The position numbers were made by a program, and so were the translations under genes. Positions 10,098-17,962 of a stretch of DNA of 33,019 nt are shown here, one piece after another. Source of the DNA: Wenzhouxiangella sp. (lineage in GTDB: Bacteria > Pseudomonadota > Gammaproteobacteria > Xanthomonadales > Wenzhouxiangellaceae). The DNA lies in NCBI GenBank assembly GCA_007134485.1, contig SLKT01000015.1:1-33019 (forward strand), read 5' to 3'. Positions within the stretch are counted from its first letter, which is position 1; each line of letters opens with the position of its first letter. Below the pieces are notes generated by a model. The model was not told where the DNA came from. It did not search any database and saw only the letters and a list, made by a program, of their open reading frames with translations.

Positions 10098-13000
10098 TCA
10101 AGCCTCGGCCAGCGCGAGCGCCTTGTCAAGGTCTACCGAGACCATCCGCGATACTCCCGGCTCGCGCATGGTCACCCCCAGCATCTGGTGCGTGACCTCC
10201 ATGGTGACCTTGTTATGCGTCACCAGCAGAAACTGCACGTGCTCGGACATCTCGCGCACCATCTCGGAAAATCGCCCGACATTGGCATCATCCAGCGGCG
10301 CATCCACCTCGTCGAGCAGGCAGAATGGCGCCGGGTTCAGGTTGAAGATCGAGAATACGAAAGCGACCGCGGTCAAGGCTTTTTCACCACCCGACATCAG
10401 GTGAATTCGGGCGATTCGCTTGCCCGGCGGGCGCGCCATGATCGCCACGCCCGATGACAGCCAGTCCTCACCCGACATCTCCAGATAGGCATGACCGCCG
10501 CCGAACAGTCGCGGAAACAGGATTTCCAGGTTGGTGTTGACCTTTTCGAAAGTTTCTCGAAAGCGCGTGCGGGATTCGCGATCGATCCGCTCGATGGCCT
10601 TTTCAAGCGTCTGCAAGGCCTCCTCCAGGTCACTGTGCTGACGATCGAGGTATTCCTTGCGCTCGGCCTCGCTTTCGGCCTCTTCAATGGCGGCCAGGTT
10701 GACCGGCTCCAGACGCCGGATCTTTTCTTCTAGCGCTTCAAGTTCCTGCTGATACTTCTGCGCCTCGGCGCCATCGGGCAATGTCTCGAGCAGCGCTTCC
10801 AGGTTGCCGTCCAGTTCCTCGATGCGGCCCGCCAGCGAGTCGGCCTTCAACTGGGTCTCCTTGAGCTGCAATTGACGTTCCGACTGCTCGTTGCGCGCCT
10901 CGTCAGCCTGCGAGACCGCACCCTGGCGGGCCTTTTCCTGCTCACGCCACTTTGCTTCCAGGCTTTCCAGGTGGTTGCGGGCATCACGCAGACGGGACTC
11001 GATTTCGAGTCGCTTGTCGAGCAGCTCGTCGCGCTCCTGTTGCTGCTTGCGAACCGGCTCATCACCCTGGGCCAGCGCCTCGCTCAGCTCCAGGTAGCGT
11101 TTCTGCAACTGGCCGACCTGGTTGTCCATGCGTTCGATCGACTGGCGCAGCGATTCCAGTCCGGCGCGACTGGACTCCAGCTTCAGCGACAGTGACTCGC
11201 GCCGCTCGCGAATCTCTCGCTGACGAGCGCGCTGCGTCTCGCGCACGTCATCCAGGCGCTGCTTTTCCTTGCGCAGGGGTTCGCGTTCCTTTTCAGCCCG
11301 TTGCATGGCGTCCAGGGCTTTCTGCATGCCGGCCCGCGCTTCGCTGACCGCCTGAGCGTCTTCTTCCTGGCGCTGTTTCAGACTGGCCATTTCCTCGGCC
11401 GCTTCCTTTTTCTGCCGCTCCAGCGCTTCCAGGCGACCGTTGATGGCGCTGAGCTGGCCCTGGTGGCGGGCGCGCTCGCGCTGGACTTCGTCGACCTGCT
11501 CGCCGGCCCGCTGCAATCGGCCCTCCTGTTGCTCAAGGGATTCCCGGGCCGTTTTCAGTTTGCCCTCAATGGCTTCGATATCCTGATCATCGTTCTGGAT
11601 CAGCTCACCCAGTTCACGAATTTCCTGCTCTCTTTGCAATAAGCCCTCGGACTGGTCATCGGCCGTCGGCTGACGCAACCAGCCCGCGCCCAGCCACAGG
11701 CCATCGGGTGTAATCACCGACTCCCCGGGCTCCAGCCCGGCCAGCATGGATTTCGCCTCGGTCACGTTTTCAGCCCGCCTGACACGGGCCAGAATGGACG
11801 TCAACGCGCCGGCCTGCCTGACCAGTTCGGCCAGTGTGCCGGACGATGGGGCAAGGTCGCGACCATCGGCCAGCATCAGCCCGGCCCGGGGCAGGTGCTC
11901 ATCGAGCAATCCGTCAATGCGCTCGACCCGGACCGCGGTCAACCAGTCGGCAAGCACGGTTTCGACCGCCACCGTCCAGGCCTTGTCGCTGACCTCAATG
12001 TGCTCCAGGATGCGCGCTTCGGGATCCAAGCCCTTGTCGCTCAGCCATTGATCGGCCTGCTCACCACCGGATTCATCGCGGTTGAGAATACGCAGGGACT
12101 CCTGCCGCCCATGGCGTTCATGGCGCCTGGCGCGTGCTGTTTCCAAATCATTGCGCAAGCTCTCGATTCGCTCACGCAGTGCTGCAATCTCCTCGCGCAA
12201 TGTTTCGGCCTGTTGCCGAGCCTGCTCCAGTTGCCGATCACACTCGGACATCGAACGTTGCGCTTGATTTTTCTCATCGAGCAGCTTGTCGCTGGCTTGT
12301 TCACCTGCCTGACCTTGCAGGATTTCCAATCGCTCGGCGGCACGGTTCATGCGGTCATCGAGATGCTCGATGCGCTGTTTGAGCAGATCCGACTGGTTGC
12401 CGGCCTGGGCGGCATGGCCCTGGTGTTCCTGCCACTTCTGCTGCCACTGATGCAGTTCGGCCTCGACGGTCTCCAGGGCCTCGCTGGCCTCCTGTTCTTC
12501 CTTGCGCGCCTGGTCCAACTGCGGGCTGAGCTCGGCCACCAGCTCCGATGTTTCCTTGACCTGGGCCTTGTCGAGCACCAGGTGCTGCTGTAATTCGTTG
12601 AGCTGGGCCTCGGTTTCGTTGTACTCGGCCTCGCGCCGCTTCCTGATCTCGCGCTGATGCTCGATAGCCTGCTCCAGGCGTGCGATCTCGCCGGCCACCT
12701 CGTAGAGTTCGGCCTGGACCTTCGAAACCCGTTCGGAGGCCTTGTGCTGGTTCTGGCGCAGGGTTTCCAGTTCCTTTTCAGCGTTGCGCTGCCGGGCCAG
12801 CGCTTCCTGGAGTTGATTCTCCACCGTTCTGAGTGATTGCTCTTCATCTTCGGCGCGCTGCCTGAGTTCTCGCCAGCGCAAGGCCAGCAAGCGTGCCTCG
12901 TCCTCACGATACCGGGCCTTGAGTTTGCGGTAGCGCTCAGCGGCACGTGCCTGGCGTCTGAGCTTGTCAAGCTGCTTGCTCACTTCTTCGCGCAAGTCAC

Positions 13001-13583
13001 TGAGACGCTCGAGGTTCTCGCGAGTATGGCGAATGCGGTTTTCAGTCTCGCGGCGGCGCTCCTTGTAGCGCGAAATACCGGCGGCTTCTTCAAGAAACGC
13101 TCGCAATTCCTCGGGACGGGCCTCGACGATCTGCGAGATCATGCCTTGTTCGATGATGGCGTAACTTCGCGGGCCAAGGCCGGTGCCCAGAAACAGGTCG
13201 GTAATGTCCTTGCGCCGGCAACGCGTGCCATTGAGAAAGTAGACCGACTGACCATCGCGGCTGACCTGGCGCTTGACCGAGATCTCGCTGTAACTGGCGT
13301 ACTCGCCTCCTGCCCGGCCATCGGAGTTATCGAACATCAGCTCCACGGTTGCCGTGGCCACCGGCTTGCGCGCGCTGGAACCGGAAAAGATCACATCACT
13401 CATCGACTCACCGCGCAACTGCCGGGCCGAGCTTTCACCCATCACCCAACGCACCGCGTCGATAATGTTGGACTTGCCGCAACCATTGGGACCCACGATG
13501 CCCATGAGATTGGACGGAAACCGAACAGTGGTCGGTTCGACAAACGATTTGAAGCCGGACAGTTTGATTGCGGTCAGTCGCAT
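10098..13583 (-). CDS. smc: Chromosome partition protein Smc
   Basis: Smc is the ATPase of the Smc-ScpAB condensin, which compacts and segregates the chromosome. The protein has 1161 residues from ATG 13583, where the canonical MRLTAIKLSGFKSF begins; the upstream codons are read-through. Walker A is GPNGCGKSN (residues 31-39). Two long coiled coils rich in Glu, Gln, Arg and Leu flank a hinge (around the segments VAVETVLADWLTAVRVE and AGLMLADGRDLAP). The C-terminal head has the ABC signature LMSGGEKALTAVA and Walker B FCLLDEVDAPLDDANV. Length is normal for the family. It is the first gene of smc-zipA-ligA and divergent from queF across 55 bp. Its partners scpA and scpB lie about 2 kb away. Confidence 0.98.
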   Translation of the reverse strand: MRLTAIKLSGFKSFVEPTTVRFPSNLMGIVGPNGCGKSNIIDAVRWVMGESSARQLRGESMSDVIFSGSSARKPVATATVELMFDNSDGRAGGEYASYSEISVKRQVSRDGQSVYFLNGTRCRRKDITDLFLGTGLGPRSYAIIEQGMISQIVEARPEELRAFLEEAAGISRYKERRRETENRIRHTRENLERLSDLREEVSKQLDKLRRQARAAERYRKLKARYREDEARLLALRWRELRQRAEDEEQSLRTVENQLQEALARQRNAEKELETLRQNQHKASERVSKVQAELYEVAGEIARLEQAIEHQREIRKRREAEYNETEAQLNELQQHLVLDKAQVKETSELVAELSPQLDQARKEEQEASEALETVEAELHQWQQKWQEHQGHAAQAGNQSDLLKQRIEHLDDRMNRAAERLEILQGQAGEQASDKLLDEKNQAQRSMSECDRQLEQARQQAETLREEIAALRERIESLRNDLETARARRHERHGRQESLRILNRDESGGEQADQWLSDKGLDPEARILEHIEVSDKAWTVAVETVLADWLTAVRVERIDGLLDEHLPRAGLMLADGRDLAPSSGTLAELVRQAGALTSILARVRRAENVTEAKSMLAGLEPGESVITPDGLWLGAGWLRQPTADDQSEGLLQREQEIRELGELIQNDDQDIEAIEGKLKTARESLEQQEGRLQRAGEQVDEVQRERARHQGQLSAINGRLEALERQKKEAAEEMASLKQRQEEDAQAVSEARAGMQKALDAMQRAEKEREPLRKEKQRLDDVRETQRARQREIRERRESLSLKLESSRAGLESLRQSIERMDNQVGQLQKRYLELSEALAQGDEPVRKQQQERDELLDKRLEIESRLRDARNHLESLEAKWREQEKARQGAVSQADEARNEQSERQLQLKETQLKADSLAGRIEELDGNLEALLETLPDGAEAQKYQQELEALEEKIRRLEPVNLAAIEEAESEAERKEYLDRQHSDLEEALQTLEKAIERIDRESRTRFRETFEKVNTNLEILFPRLFGGGHAYLEMSGEDWLSSGVAIMARPPGKRIARIHLMSGGEKALTAVAFVFSIFNLNPAPFCLLDEVDAPLDDANVGRFSEMVREMSEHVQFLLVTHNKVTMEVTHQMLGVTMREPGVSRMVSVDLDKALALAEA

Positions 13584-13638
13584 GGACGTCTTTTGAATTA
13601 GTCTATTGTTTTGCCAACGAGCCAAAGGTGACCCGAAC

Positions 13639-14028
13639 ATGCCCAGCCAACCCAGCCGGGAACTGGAAACTTTCCCCAACCCGCAACCGGCGCGGGATTA
13701 TACCATCCGGATTCGCGTACCCGAATTTACCTGCCTGTGCCCCAAGACCGGTCAGCCGGACTTCGCCGAATTGCTGATCGAGTATGTTCCCGACCAACTC
13801 TGCGTGGAACTGAAGGCCCTGAAAATGTATGTCTGGAGCTTTCGAGATCAGGGCGCCTTTCACGAGGCAATCACCAACCAGATCCTGGCCGACCTGGTGG
13901 CGGCCACTCAGCCGCGCTTCATGCGCTTGAGCGCGGATTTCAATGTCCGCGGCGGCATCTACACCACCGTGGTCGCCGAACATCATGCCGAGGGCTGGCA
14001 AGCGCCAACACCGGTCACACTGCCCTGA
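13639..14028 (+). CDS. queF: NADPH-dependent 7-cyano-7-deazaguanine reductase QueF (short, type I)
   Basis: QueF reduces preQ0 to preQ1 in queuosine biosynthesis. The protein has 129 residues from ATG 13639, with AAAGGTG about 9 nt upstream; a TTG 33 nt earlier is open but lacks a ribosome site. The active-site Cys is in [10 protein letters not shown] (Cys34), with the catalytic Asp seven residues later (Asp41), as in Bacillus QueF. The NADPH-binding motif ELKALKMY and FHEAITNQI follow. The short single-domain form differs from the fused E. coli type. The stop codon directly abuts that of the convergent parvulin-like gene (14028/14029), leaving no intergenic base. folE2, for the first step of the same pathway, is also in the window. 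Confidence 0.96.
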   Translation: MPSQPSRELETFPNPQPARDYTIRIRVPEFTCLCPKTGQPDFAELLIEYVPDQLCVELKALKMYVWSFRDQGAFHEAITNQILADLVAATQPRFMRLSADFNVRGGIYTTVVAEHHAEGWQAPTPVTLP

Positions 14029-14862
14029 TCACTCGGTTTCGGGCTGGGCTTCTTCAAGCGGCAGCATGGGCGTGATCTCTGCGGCATCGTAGAGATCCTC
14101 GACCAGGGCTTCGAGACGTTGGCGGACCAGGTGACGACTGATTCCTTCGCGTACATCGGCCAGCGCCGGCACTTCGATCGGCCGGGTATCGACCACCCGC
14201 AACACCCGCCAGCCCTGCGGCGTCTCCAGCGGCAATCCGACCACTTCGCCGATTTCGGTCTCGTCAAGCAACGCGGCAATGTCATCGGGCAACTGGCTGC
14301 GATCCACCCATAGCGGCTCATCGACACCCAGCCCGGTTGCCTGTGCGCTGGCCAGCAACTCTTCGAAGGTCGCCTCGCCGTCTTCCAGGCGGGCAATCTG
14401 GCGCAGCGCTTCGGTCTGGTCGCCGTAGAGAATGGCCTCGATTCGGAACTGCTCTCCGCCGGCCCGGTCCACCTGGTCCTGGTAAACGGCCTGGATGTCA
14501 TCCTCGGTCACCGGGTAATCATGGTAGATCTGGTCAAAATATCGAAGCTGCAGGGTTTCCAGGTCGCGAATCATGCGCCGCGCCCGGACCTGTGGTTCAC
14601 GATCCAGGCCGTCTTCGCGCGCCGCATTGGCCACCGCTTGCAGCCGAATCAGCTCTTCGAGAATTTCGCGCATGCCGTCATGATCATCCTCGGAGACGTT
14701 GCGCTGCGACATCATGTATTCCAGCATGGGAAGGGTCACCGGCTGACCATCGACCTTGACCAGAATGGTGTCGTCCTCATCGACCAGTTGATTGTCCGGC
14801 TGCTGATCCTGACAGGCAACAAGCGCAATCGAAACAGTAAAAATCAATAATTTAAGCTTCAT
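14029..14862 (-). CDS. Parvulin-like (SurA/PpiC-related) peptidyl-prolyl isomerase lipoprotein
   Basis: The protein has 277 residues from ATG 14862. The signal peptide ends in a lipobox, ALVAC, with Cys17 as the lipidation site. A SurA-N-like helical segment follows (VDGQPVTLPMLEYMM, EELIRLQAVANAAREDGLD), then a PpiC-like domain (about residues 125-235) with EDGEATFEELLASA and GEVVGLPLETPQGWRVLRV. The usual parvulin start with a His (xxHILV) is FRIEAILY here, and the GGDLGWF motif is replaced by VDEPLWVDRSQLP. Catalysis may therefore be weak or lost, leaving a chaperone role in outer-membrane or secreted protein folding. It overlaps bolA by 11 nt (ATGAAGCTTAA holds both start and stop) and is third in the yciI-bolA operon. 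Confidence 0.85.
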   Translation of the reverse strand: MKLKLLIFTVSIALVACQDQQPDNQLVDEDDTILVKVDGQPVTLPMLEYMMSQRNVSEDDHDGMREILEELIRLQAVANAAREDGLDREPQVRARRMIRDLETLQLRYFDQIYHDYPVTEDDIQAVYQDQVDRAGGEQFRIEAILYGDQTEALRQIARLEDGEATFEELLASAQATGLGVDEPLWVDRSQLPDDIAALLDETEIGEVVGLPLETPQGWRVLRVVDTRPIEVPALADVREGISRHLVRQRLEALVEDLYDAAEITPMLPLEEAQPETE

Positions 14863-15124
14863 TTTCAGAAAATGCCTCAATTGTGAGTGCATGAATGTCG
14901 GTGTTCATCAGCTCACCCATGGCCGCATACACGCGTCGATGGCGAGCCAGTCTGGGCAACCCGTGAAACAGTGCACTGACGATGCGCACACGAAAGTGGC
15001 CCCGACCGTCCCGCGCGCCCGGGTGACCGACATGCAAGTAGGACTCGTCGATGACCTCCAGGCTTTGCGGGTCCAGTGCCTGTTCGAGCCTCTGGCGAAT
15101 CATTCGTACCCGTTCTTCGGTCAT
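14852..15124 (-). CDS. BolA family protein
   Basis: The protein has 90 residues from ATG 15124, which shares ATGA with the stop of the upstream yciI gene. BolA-type features include the start MTEERVRMIRQRLEQAL, the central SYLHVGHPGARDGRGHFRVRIVS, and the RHRRVYAAMGELM helix with IHALTIEAF at the end. BolA proteins are small KH-like proteins that act with monothiol glutaredoxins in iron-sulfur handling and, in E. coli, affect cell shape under stress. The yciI-bolA pairing next to a SurA-like gene is typical of several gammaproteobacteria. The family is sure. Whether it is orthologous to E. coli bolA or to another family branch cannot be settled here. Confidence 0.93.
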   Translation of the reverse strand: MTEERVRMIRQRLEQALDPQSLEVIDESYLHVGHPGARDGRGHFRVRIVSALFHGLPRLARHRRVYAAMGELMNTDIHALTIEAFSENEA

Positions 15125-15420
15125 GGCAGCACCATCTTGAACGGCTTGACCTCGGCGCCGGTCCACGCGCCCGACTGGATATAGGGGTCGGCATCGGCCC
15201 ACGCCCGGGCTGCGGCCAGATCATCGAACTCGGCCACCACCAGCGAACCTTCGAAACCTGCCGGGCCAGGATCCTCGGCATCGATACCGGGCAAAGGCCC
15301 CGCTACAATCAGTCGGCCCTCGTCGGCCAGCGCCCGCAGCCGGGCCAGGTGCGGCTCACGCGCAGTAGCTCGCCGCTCGAGGCTGTCTTCGGCATCGCGG
15401 CCAAGGATCATGTAGAGCAT
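15121..15420 (-). CDS. YciI family protein
   Basis: The protein has 99 residues from ATG 15420 (MLYMILGRDAEDSLERR, the normal YciI start), with GGGA about 6 nt upstream; ATG 15426 adds two residues. The dimeric ferredoxin-like YciI fold is shown by REPHLARLRALADEGRLIVAGPLPG, with the conserved His, and by ARAWADADPYIQSGAW, with the conserved Asp before PY, then PFKMVL. The family's biochemical role is not established in most bacteria. It heads the leftward operon yciI-bolA-parvulin-like lipoprotein and overlaps bolA by 4 nt. A promoter with a 17-bp spacer is visible at 15448-15476. Confidence 0.92.
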   Translation of the reverse strand: MLYMILGRDAEDSLERRATAREPHLARLRALADEGRLIVAGPLPGIDAEDPGPAGFEGSLVVAEFDDLAAARAWADADPYIQSGAWTGAEVKPFKMVLP

Positions 15421-15447
15421 GGACATCCCGTTCAAACCCAAAACGCC

Positions 15448-15476
15448 ATTGTAAGGTTTTCCACGGCTTCGGTCAT
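15448..15476 (-). promoter_or_regulatory. Probable sigma-70 promoter for yciI-bolA-lipoprotein
   Basis: On the minus strand there is -35 ATGACC (15476-15471, 4 of 6), a 17-bp spacer and -10 TACAAT (15453-15448, 5 of 6). Transcription would start near 15441, about 20 nt before the yciI ATG. The divergent scpA starts at 15524. I saw no equally good promoter for scpA in the same gap. Confidence 0.45.
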
Positions 15477-15523
15477 CCGATCATCGGGCAAAGCCGTCGT
15501 CAAACCGGGTACACTTGCGGCCC

Positions 15524-16336
15524 ATGAACGAGGTCACCGACATTCGCATCACGCAGGCGGAAATGCCGTTTGCCGTGGTCCAGGGACAGCCGGTCCTGAA
15601 GCTGCCGGATGATCTGTATATCCCCCCGGACGCCCTGGAGATCTTTCTCGAGGCATTCGAGGGACCACTGGATCTGTTGTTGTACCTGATCCGCCGTCAG
15701 AATCTCGACATTCTCGACATTCCGATCGCCGAGATCACTCGCCAGTACACCAGCTATATCGAGATGATGCAGGGCATGCGCATCGAACTGGCCGCCGAAT
15801 ACCTGGTGATGGCCGCAATCCTTGCCGAGATCAAATCGCGCATGCTGCTGCCTCGCCCGGAACCGGAAGAGGACGAAGAAGAGGATCCACGCGCGGAATT
15901 GATTCGACGGCTGCAGGAATACGAACGATTCAAGCAGGCTGCCGAGGATCTCGATGAACTGCCGCGCCTGGAGCGCGATATCGCGGTGGCCTCGGCCGCT
16001 GTGGAGGACAAGGGTGAGGTCAAGCTGCCACCCGAGGTGGATCTCAAGGAAATCCTTCTGGCCTTGCGCGACGTAATGGCCCGGGCGGAGATCTTCGCTC
16101 ATCATCACGTTCAGGCCGAGCCACTATCGGTTCGCGAACGCATGGCGCGCATCACCGACCTGGTGTCTCGCAACCAGTATGTTCAGTTCAATGAATGTTT
16201 TGATCTGGAAGAGGGGCGCATCGGCGCTGTCGTGACCTTTCTGGCCCTGCTCGAGCTGCTGCGCGAGCATCTGGTCGATCTGGTCCAGCAGGAATTGTTT
16301 GGCAGCATTTACGTGCGCAGCCCGGCACAGACCTGA
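15524..16336 (+). CDS. scpA: Segregation and condensation protein A (ScpA, kleisin)
   Basis: ScpA is the kleisin that bridges the Smc heads and binds ScpB. The protein has 270 residues from ATG 15524; a TTG nine bases earlier is open but unlikely. The kleisin N-terminal motif is FEGPLDLLLYLIRRQNLDILDIPIAEITRQY. The helix LAAEYLVMAAILAEIKSRMLLPRPE then precedes an acidic EEDEEEDPRAEL loop. The C-terminal winged-helix segment (FLALLELLREHLVDLVQQELFGSIYV) contacts the Smc head. Length is normal. It is 50 nt upstream of scpB and divergent from yciI. The ribosome site is weak by eye. Confidence 0.96.
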   Translation: MNEVTDIRITQAEMPFAVVQGQPVLKLPDDLYIPPDALEIFLEAFEGPLDLLLYLIRRQNLDILDIPIAEITRQYTSYIEMMQGMRIELAAEYLVMAAILAEIKSRMLLPRPEPEEDEEEDPRAELIRRLQEYERFKQAAEDLDELPRLERDIAVASAAVEDKGEVKLPPEVDLKEILLALRDVMARAEIFAHHHVQAEPLSVRERMARITDLVSRNQYVQFNECFDLEEGRIGAVVTFLALLELLREHLVDLVQQELFGSIYVRSPAQT

Positions 16337-16386
16337 CGAGTGGTCGACCGGATGGCGCCACCACGATTTCGAAAGATTGATAATTG

Positions 16387-17094
16387 ATGGATATCGAGTA
16401 CCTGAAGAAAGTTGTCGAGGCCGCCTTGCTGGCGGCGCCGGCGCCACTGAGCCTGAATCAGCTCAACGCGTTGTTTGCAGATGACGAAAAACCGGGACAT
16501 GGCCTGATCAAGGAAGCACTGGCCGCACTGGATGCCGACCTGGAGCACCGGGCCGTGGAGTTGACCGAGGTCGGCAGCGGTTACCGATTGCAGATTCGCA
16601 CCACGTTGATGCCGGTGATATCGCAACTGTGGACCGAGAAACCGCCACGCTATTCGCGCGCCCTGCTCGAGACCCTGGCCATCATTGCCTACCGCCAACC
16701 GATCACCCGTGGCGAAATCGAGCAGATTCGCGGCGTGTCGCTGAGCGCCAATATCCTGCGCACACTCCAGGAGCGCGACTGGATCAAGGTGGTCGGTCAC
16801 CGTGATGTACCCGGTCGCCCCGAACTGCTGGGCACCACCAAGGCGTTTCTGGATTACTTCAATCTAAAATCACTGGATCAATTGCCCACCCTGGCCGAAA
16901 TCAAGGATATTGACAACCTGGAGCCTGAACTTGAGCTGACCCACCCCAATCCCGACCGGGATTCGGCGACCACGGAGGACACCGATGAAACGCAGCAAGA
17001 AGAAGGCGCCGGCGAAGAAACGCCCTCAGAAGAGCACGACATCGAAGCCCCGGAAGACCAGAAAGCACAAACCGCCGAAAAACCAGCCGACTGA
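16387..17094 (+). CDS. scpB: Segregation and condensation protein B (ScpB) with an acidic tail
   Basis: ScpB is the winged-helix dimer that completes the Smc-ScpAB condensin. The protein has 235 residues from ATG 16387; a TTG immediately before is also open. The paired winged helices are seen in YLKKVVEAALLAAPAPLSL and RYSRALLETLAIIAYRQPITRGEIEQIRGV, followed by GRPELLGTTKAFLDYFNL. After about residue 178 the protein becomes a low-complexity acidic tail rich in Glu, Asp, Thr and Pro. That tail is encoded by DNA which also encodes the basic N-terminus of RluB in another frame. The 110-nt overlap (16985-17094) is unusually long for bacterial neighbours. Confidence 0.96.
   Translation: MDIEYLKKVVEAALLAAPAPLSLNQLNALFADDEKPGHGLIKEALAALDADLEHRAVELTEVGSGYRLQIRTTLMPVISQLWTEKPPRYSRALLETLAIIAYRQPITRGEIEQIRGVSLSANILRTLQERDWIKVVGHRDVPGRPELLGTTKAFLDYFNLKSLDQLPTLAEIKDIDNLEPELELTHPNPDRDSATTEDTDETQQEEGAGEETPSEEHDIEAPEDQKAQTAEKPAD
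16974..16978 (+). promoter_or_regulatory. Shine-Dalgarno GGAGG of rluB inside scpB
   Basis: GGAGG stands 6 nt before ATG 16985. No in-frame ATG, GTG or TTG follows before the S4 domain begins near 17113, so this site fixes the rluB start inside scpB and makes the 110-nt overlap real rather than an over-extended call. Confidence 0.8.
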
Positions 17095-17893
17095 TCCCGG
17101 CCCGGCCGGCAGCGGGCGTCTGCAGAAAGTCCTGGCCCAGGCCGGTCACGGTTCGCGTCGCGGACTGGAAAAGCGCATCGAGGCCGGTGAGATCATGGTC
17201 AACGGTAGCATCGCCAGGCTGGGCGCGACGGTTTCGGTCGGTGACCTGATCGAATTCGATTCGCGTTCCTTTCGTGTGGTTTCCGATCAACCCGAACATC
17301 GCACGCTGATTTACCACAAGCCCGAAGGCGAAGTGACCACGCGCAATGACCCCGAAGGTCGCAAGACCGTGTTTGATCGCCTGCCGCGACTGAAAAACGA
17401 GCGCTGGATCGCCATCGGCCGCTTGGACCTCAATACCGCCGGGCTGTTGCTGCTGACCACTGACGGCGAACTGGCCAACCGCATGATGCATCCTTCCGGA
17501 AATGTTGACCGGGAATACCTGTGCAGGATCCGTGGGGCGGTCAGCGAAGAGCAGATTCAGCAATTGCTCAAGGGCGTGAAGCTCGAGGATGGCGTGGCGC
17601 GCTTTTCGGACCTGGTGCCCGGCGAGATAACCGCCGGGCATGCCTGGTATACCGTGACCATCATGGAAGGTCGTAACCGCGAAGTGCGCCGTTTATGGGA
17701 AGCCGTGGGCGCCCAGGTCGCCCGCCTCAAGCGCGTGCGATTCGGACCGGTATTCCTGCCGGCGCGGGTCCGCAGCGGCCGGTACGAAGAACTCAGCCCG
17801 GCCGATCATCGCATCCTGCGCGAGGATGTTGGCCTGCCCACCCAGGCCCGCGAACTCAAACTGGACCGTATCCAGAAAATCAAGAACAATTGA
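16985..17893 (+). CDS. rluB: 23S rRNA pseudouridine synthase RluB family
   Basis: RluB-family enzymes convert a uridine of 23S rRNA (position 2605 in E. coli) to pseudouridine. The protein has 302 residues. The first 36 residues are a basic Lys/Arg/Pro-rich tail. An S4 RNA-binding domain follows (GRLQKVLAQAGHGSRRGLEKRIEAG). The catalytic domain has GRLDLNTAGLLLLTTDG with Asp148 as nucleophile, and MEGRNREVRRLWEAVG. The ATG has a perfect GGAGG. The scpA-scpB-rluB order is common in gammaproteobacteria and favours RluB over RluE, RluF or RsuA, although the exact target base is inferred. Confidence 0.93.
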   Translation: MKRSKKKAPAKKRPQKSTTSKPRKTRKHKPPKNQPTDPGPAGSGRLQKVLAQAGHGSRRGLEKRIEAGEIMVNGSIARLGATVSVGDLIEFDSRSFRVVSDQPEHRTLIYHKPEGEVTTRNDPEGRKTVFDRLPRLKNERWIAIGRLDLNTAGLLLLTTDGELANRMMHPSGNVDREYLCRIRGAVSEEQIQQLLKGVKLEDGVARFSDLVPGEITAGHAWYTVTIMEGRNREVRRLWEAVGAQVARLKRVRFGPVFLPARVRSGRYEELSPADHRILREDVGLPTQARELKLDRIQKIKNN

Positions 17894-17942
17894 CCACTGA
17901 AAACACCATGCATGTGCCTGCAAGCCGCGCGGCTGCCGACGC

Positions 17943-17955
17943 GAGGAAGAGGGAG
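17943..17955 (+). promoter_or_regulatory. Strong ribosome site that sets the start of the GGDEF/EAL gene
   Basis: GAGGAAGAGGGAG lies 7 nt before ATG 17963. The frame is also open from ATG 17912, but that ATG has no comparable site, so 17963 is the preferred start. Confidence 0.65.
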
Positions 17956-17962
17956 TACACAA

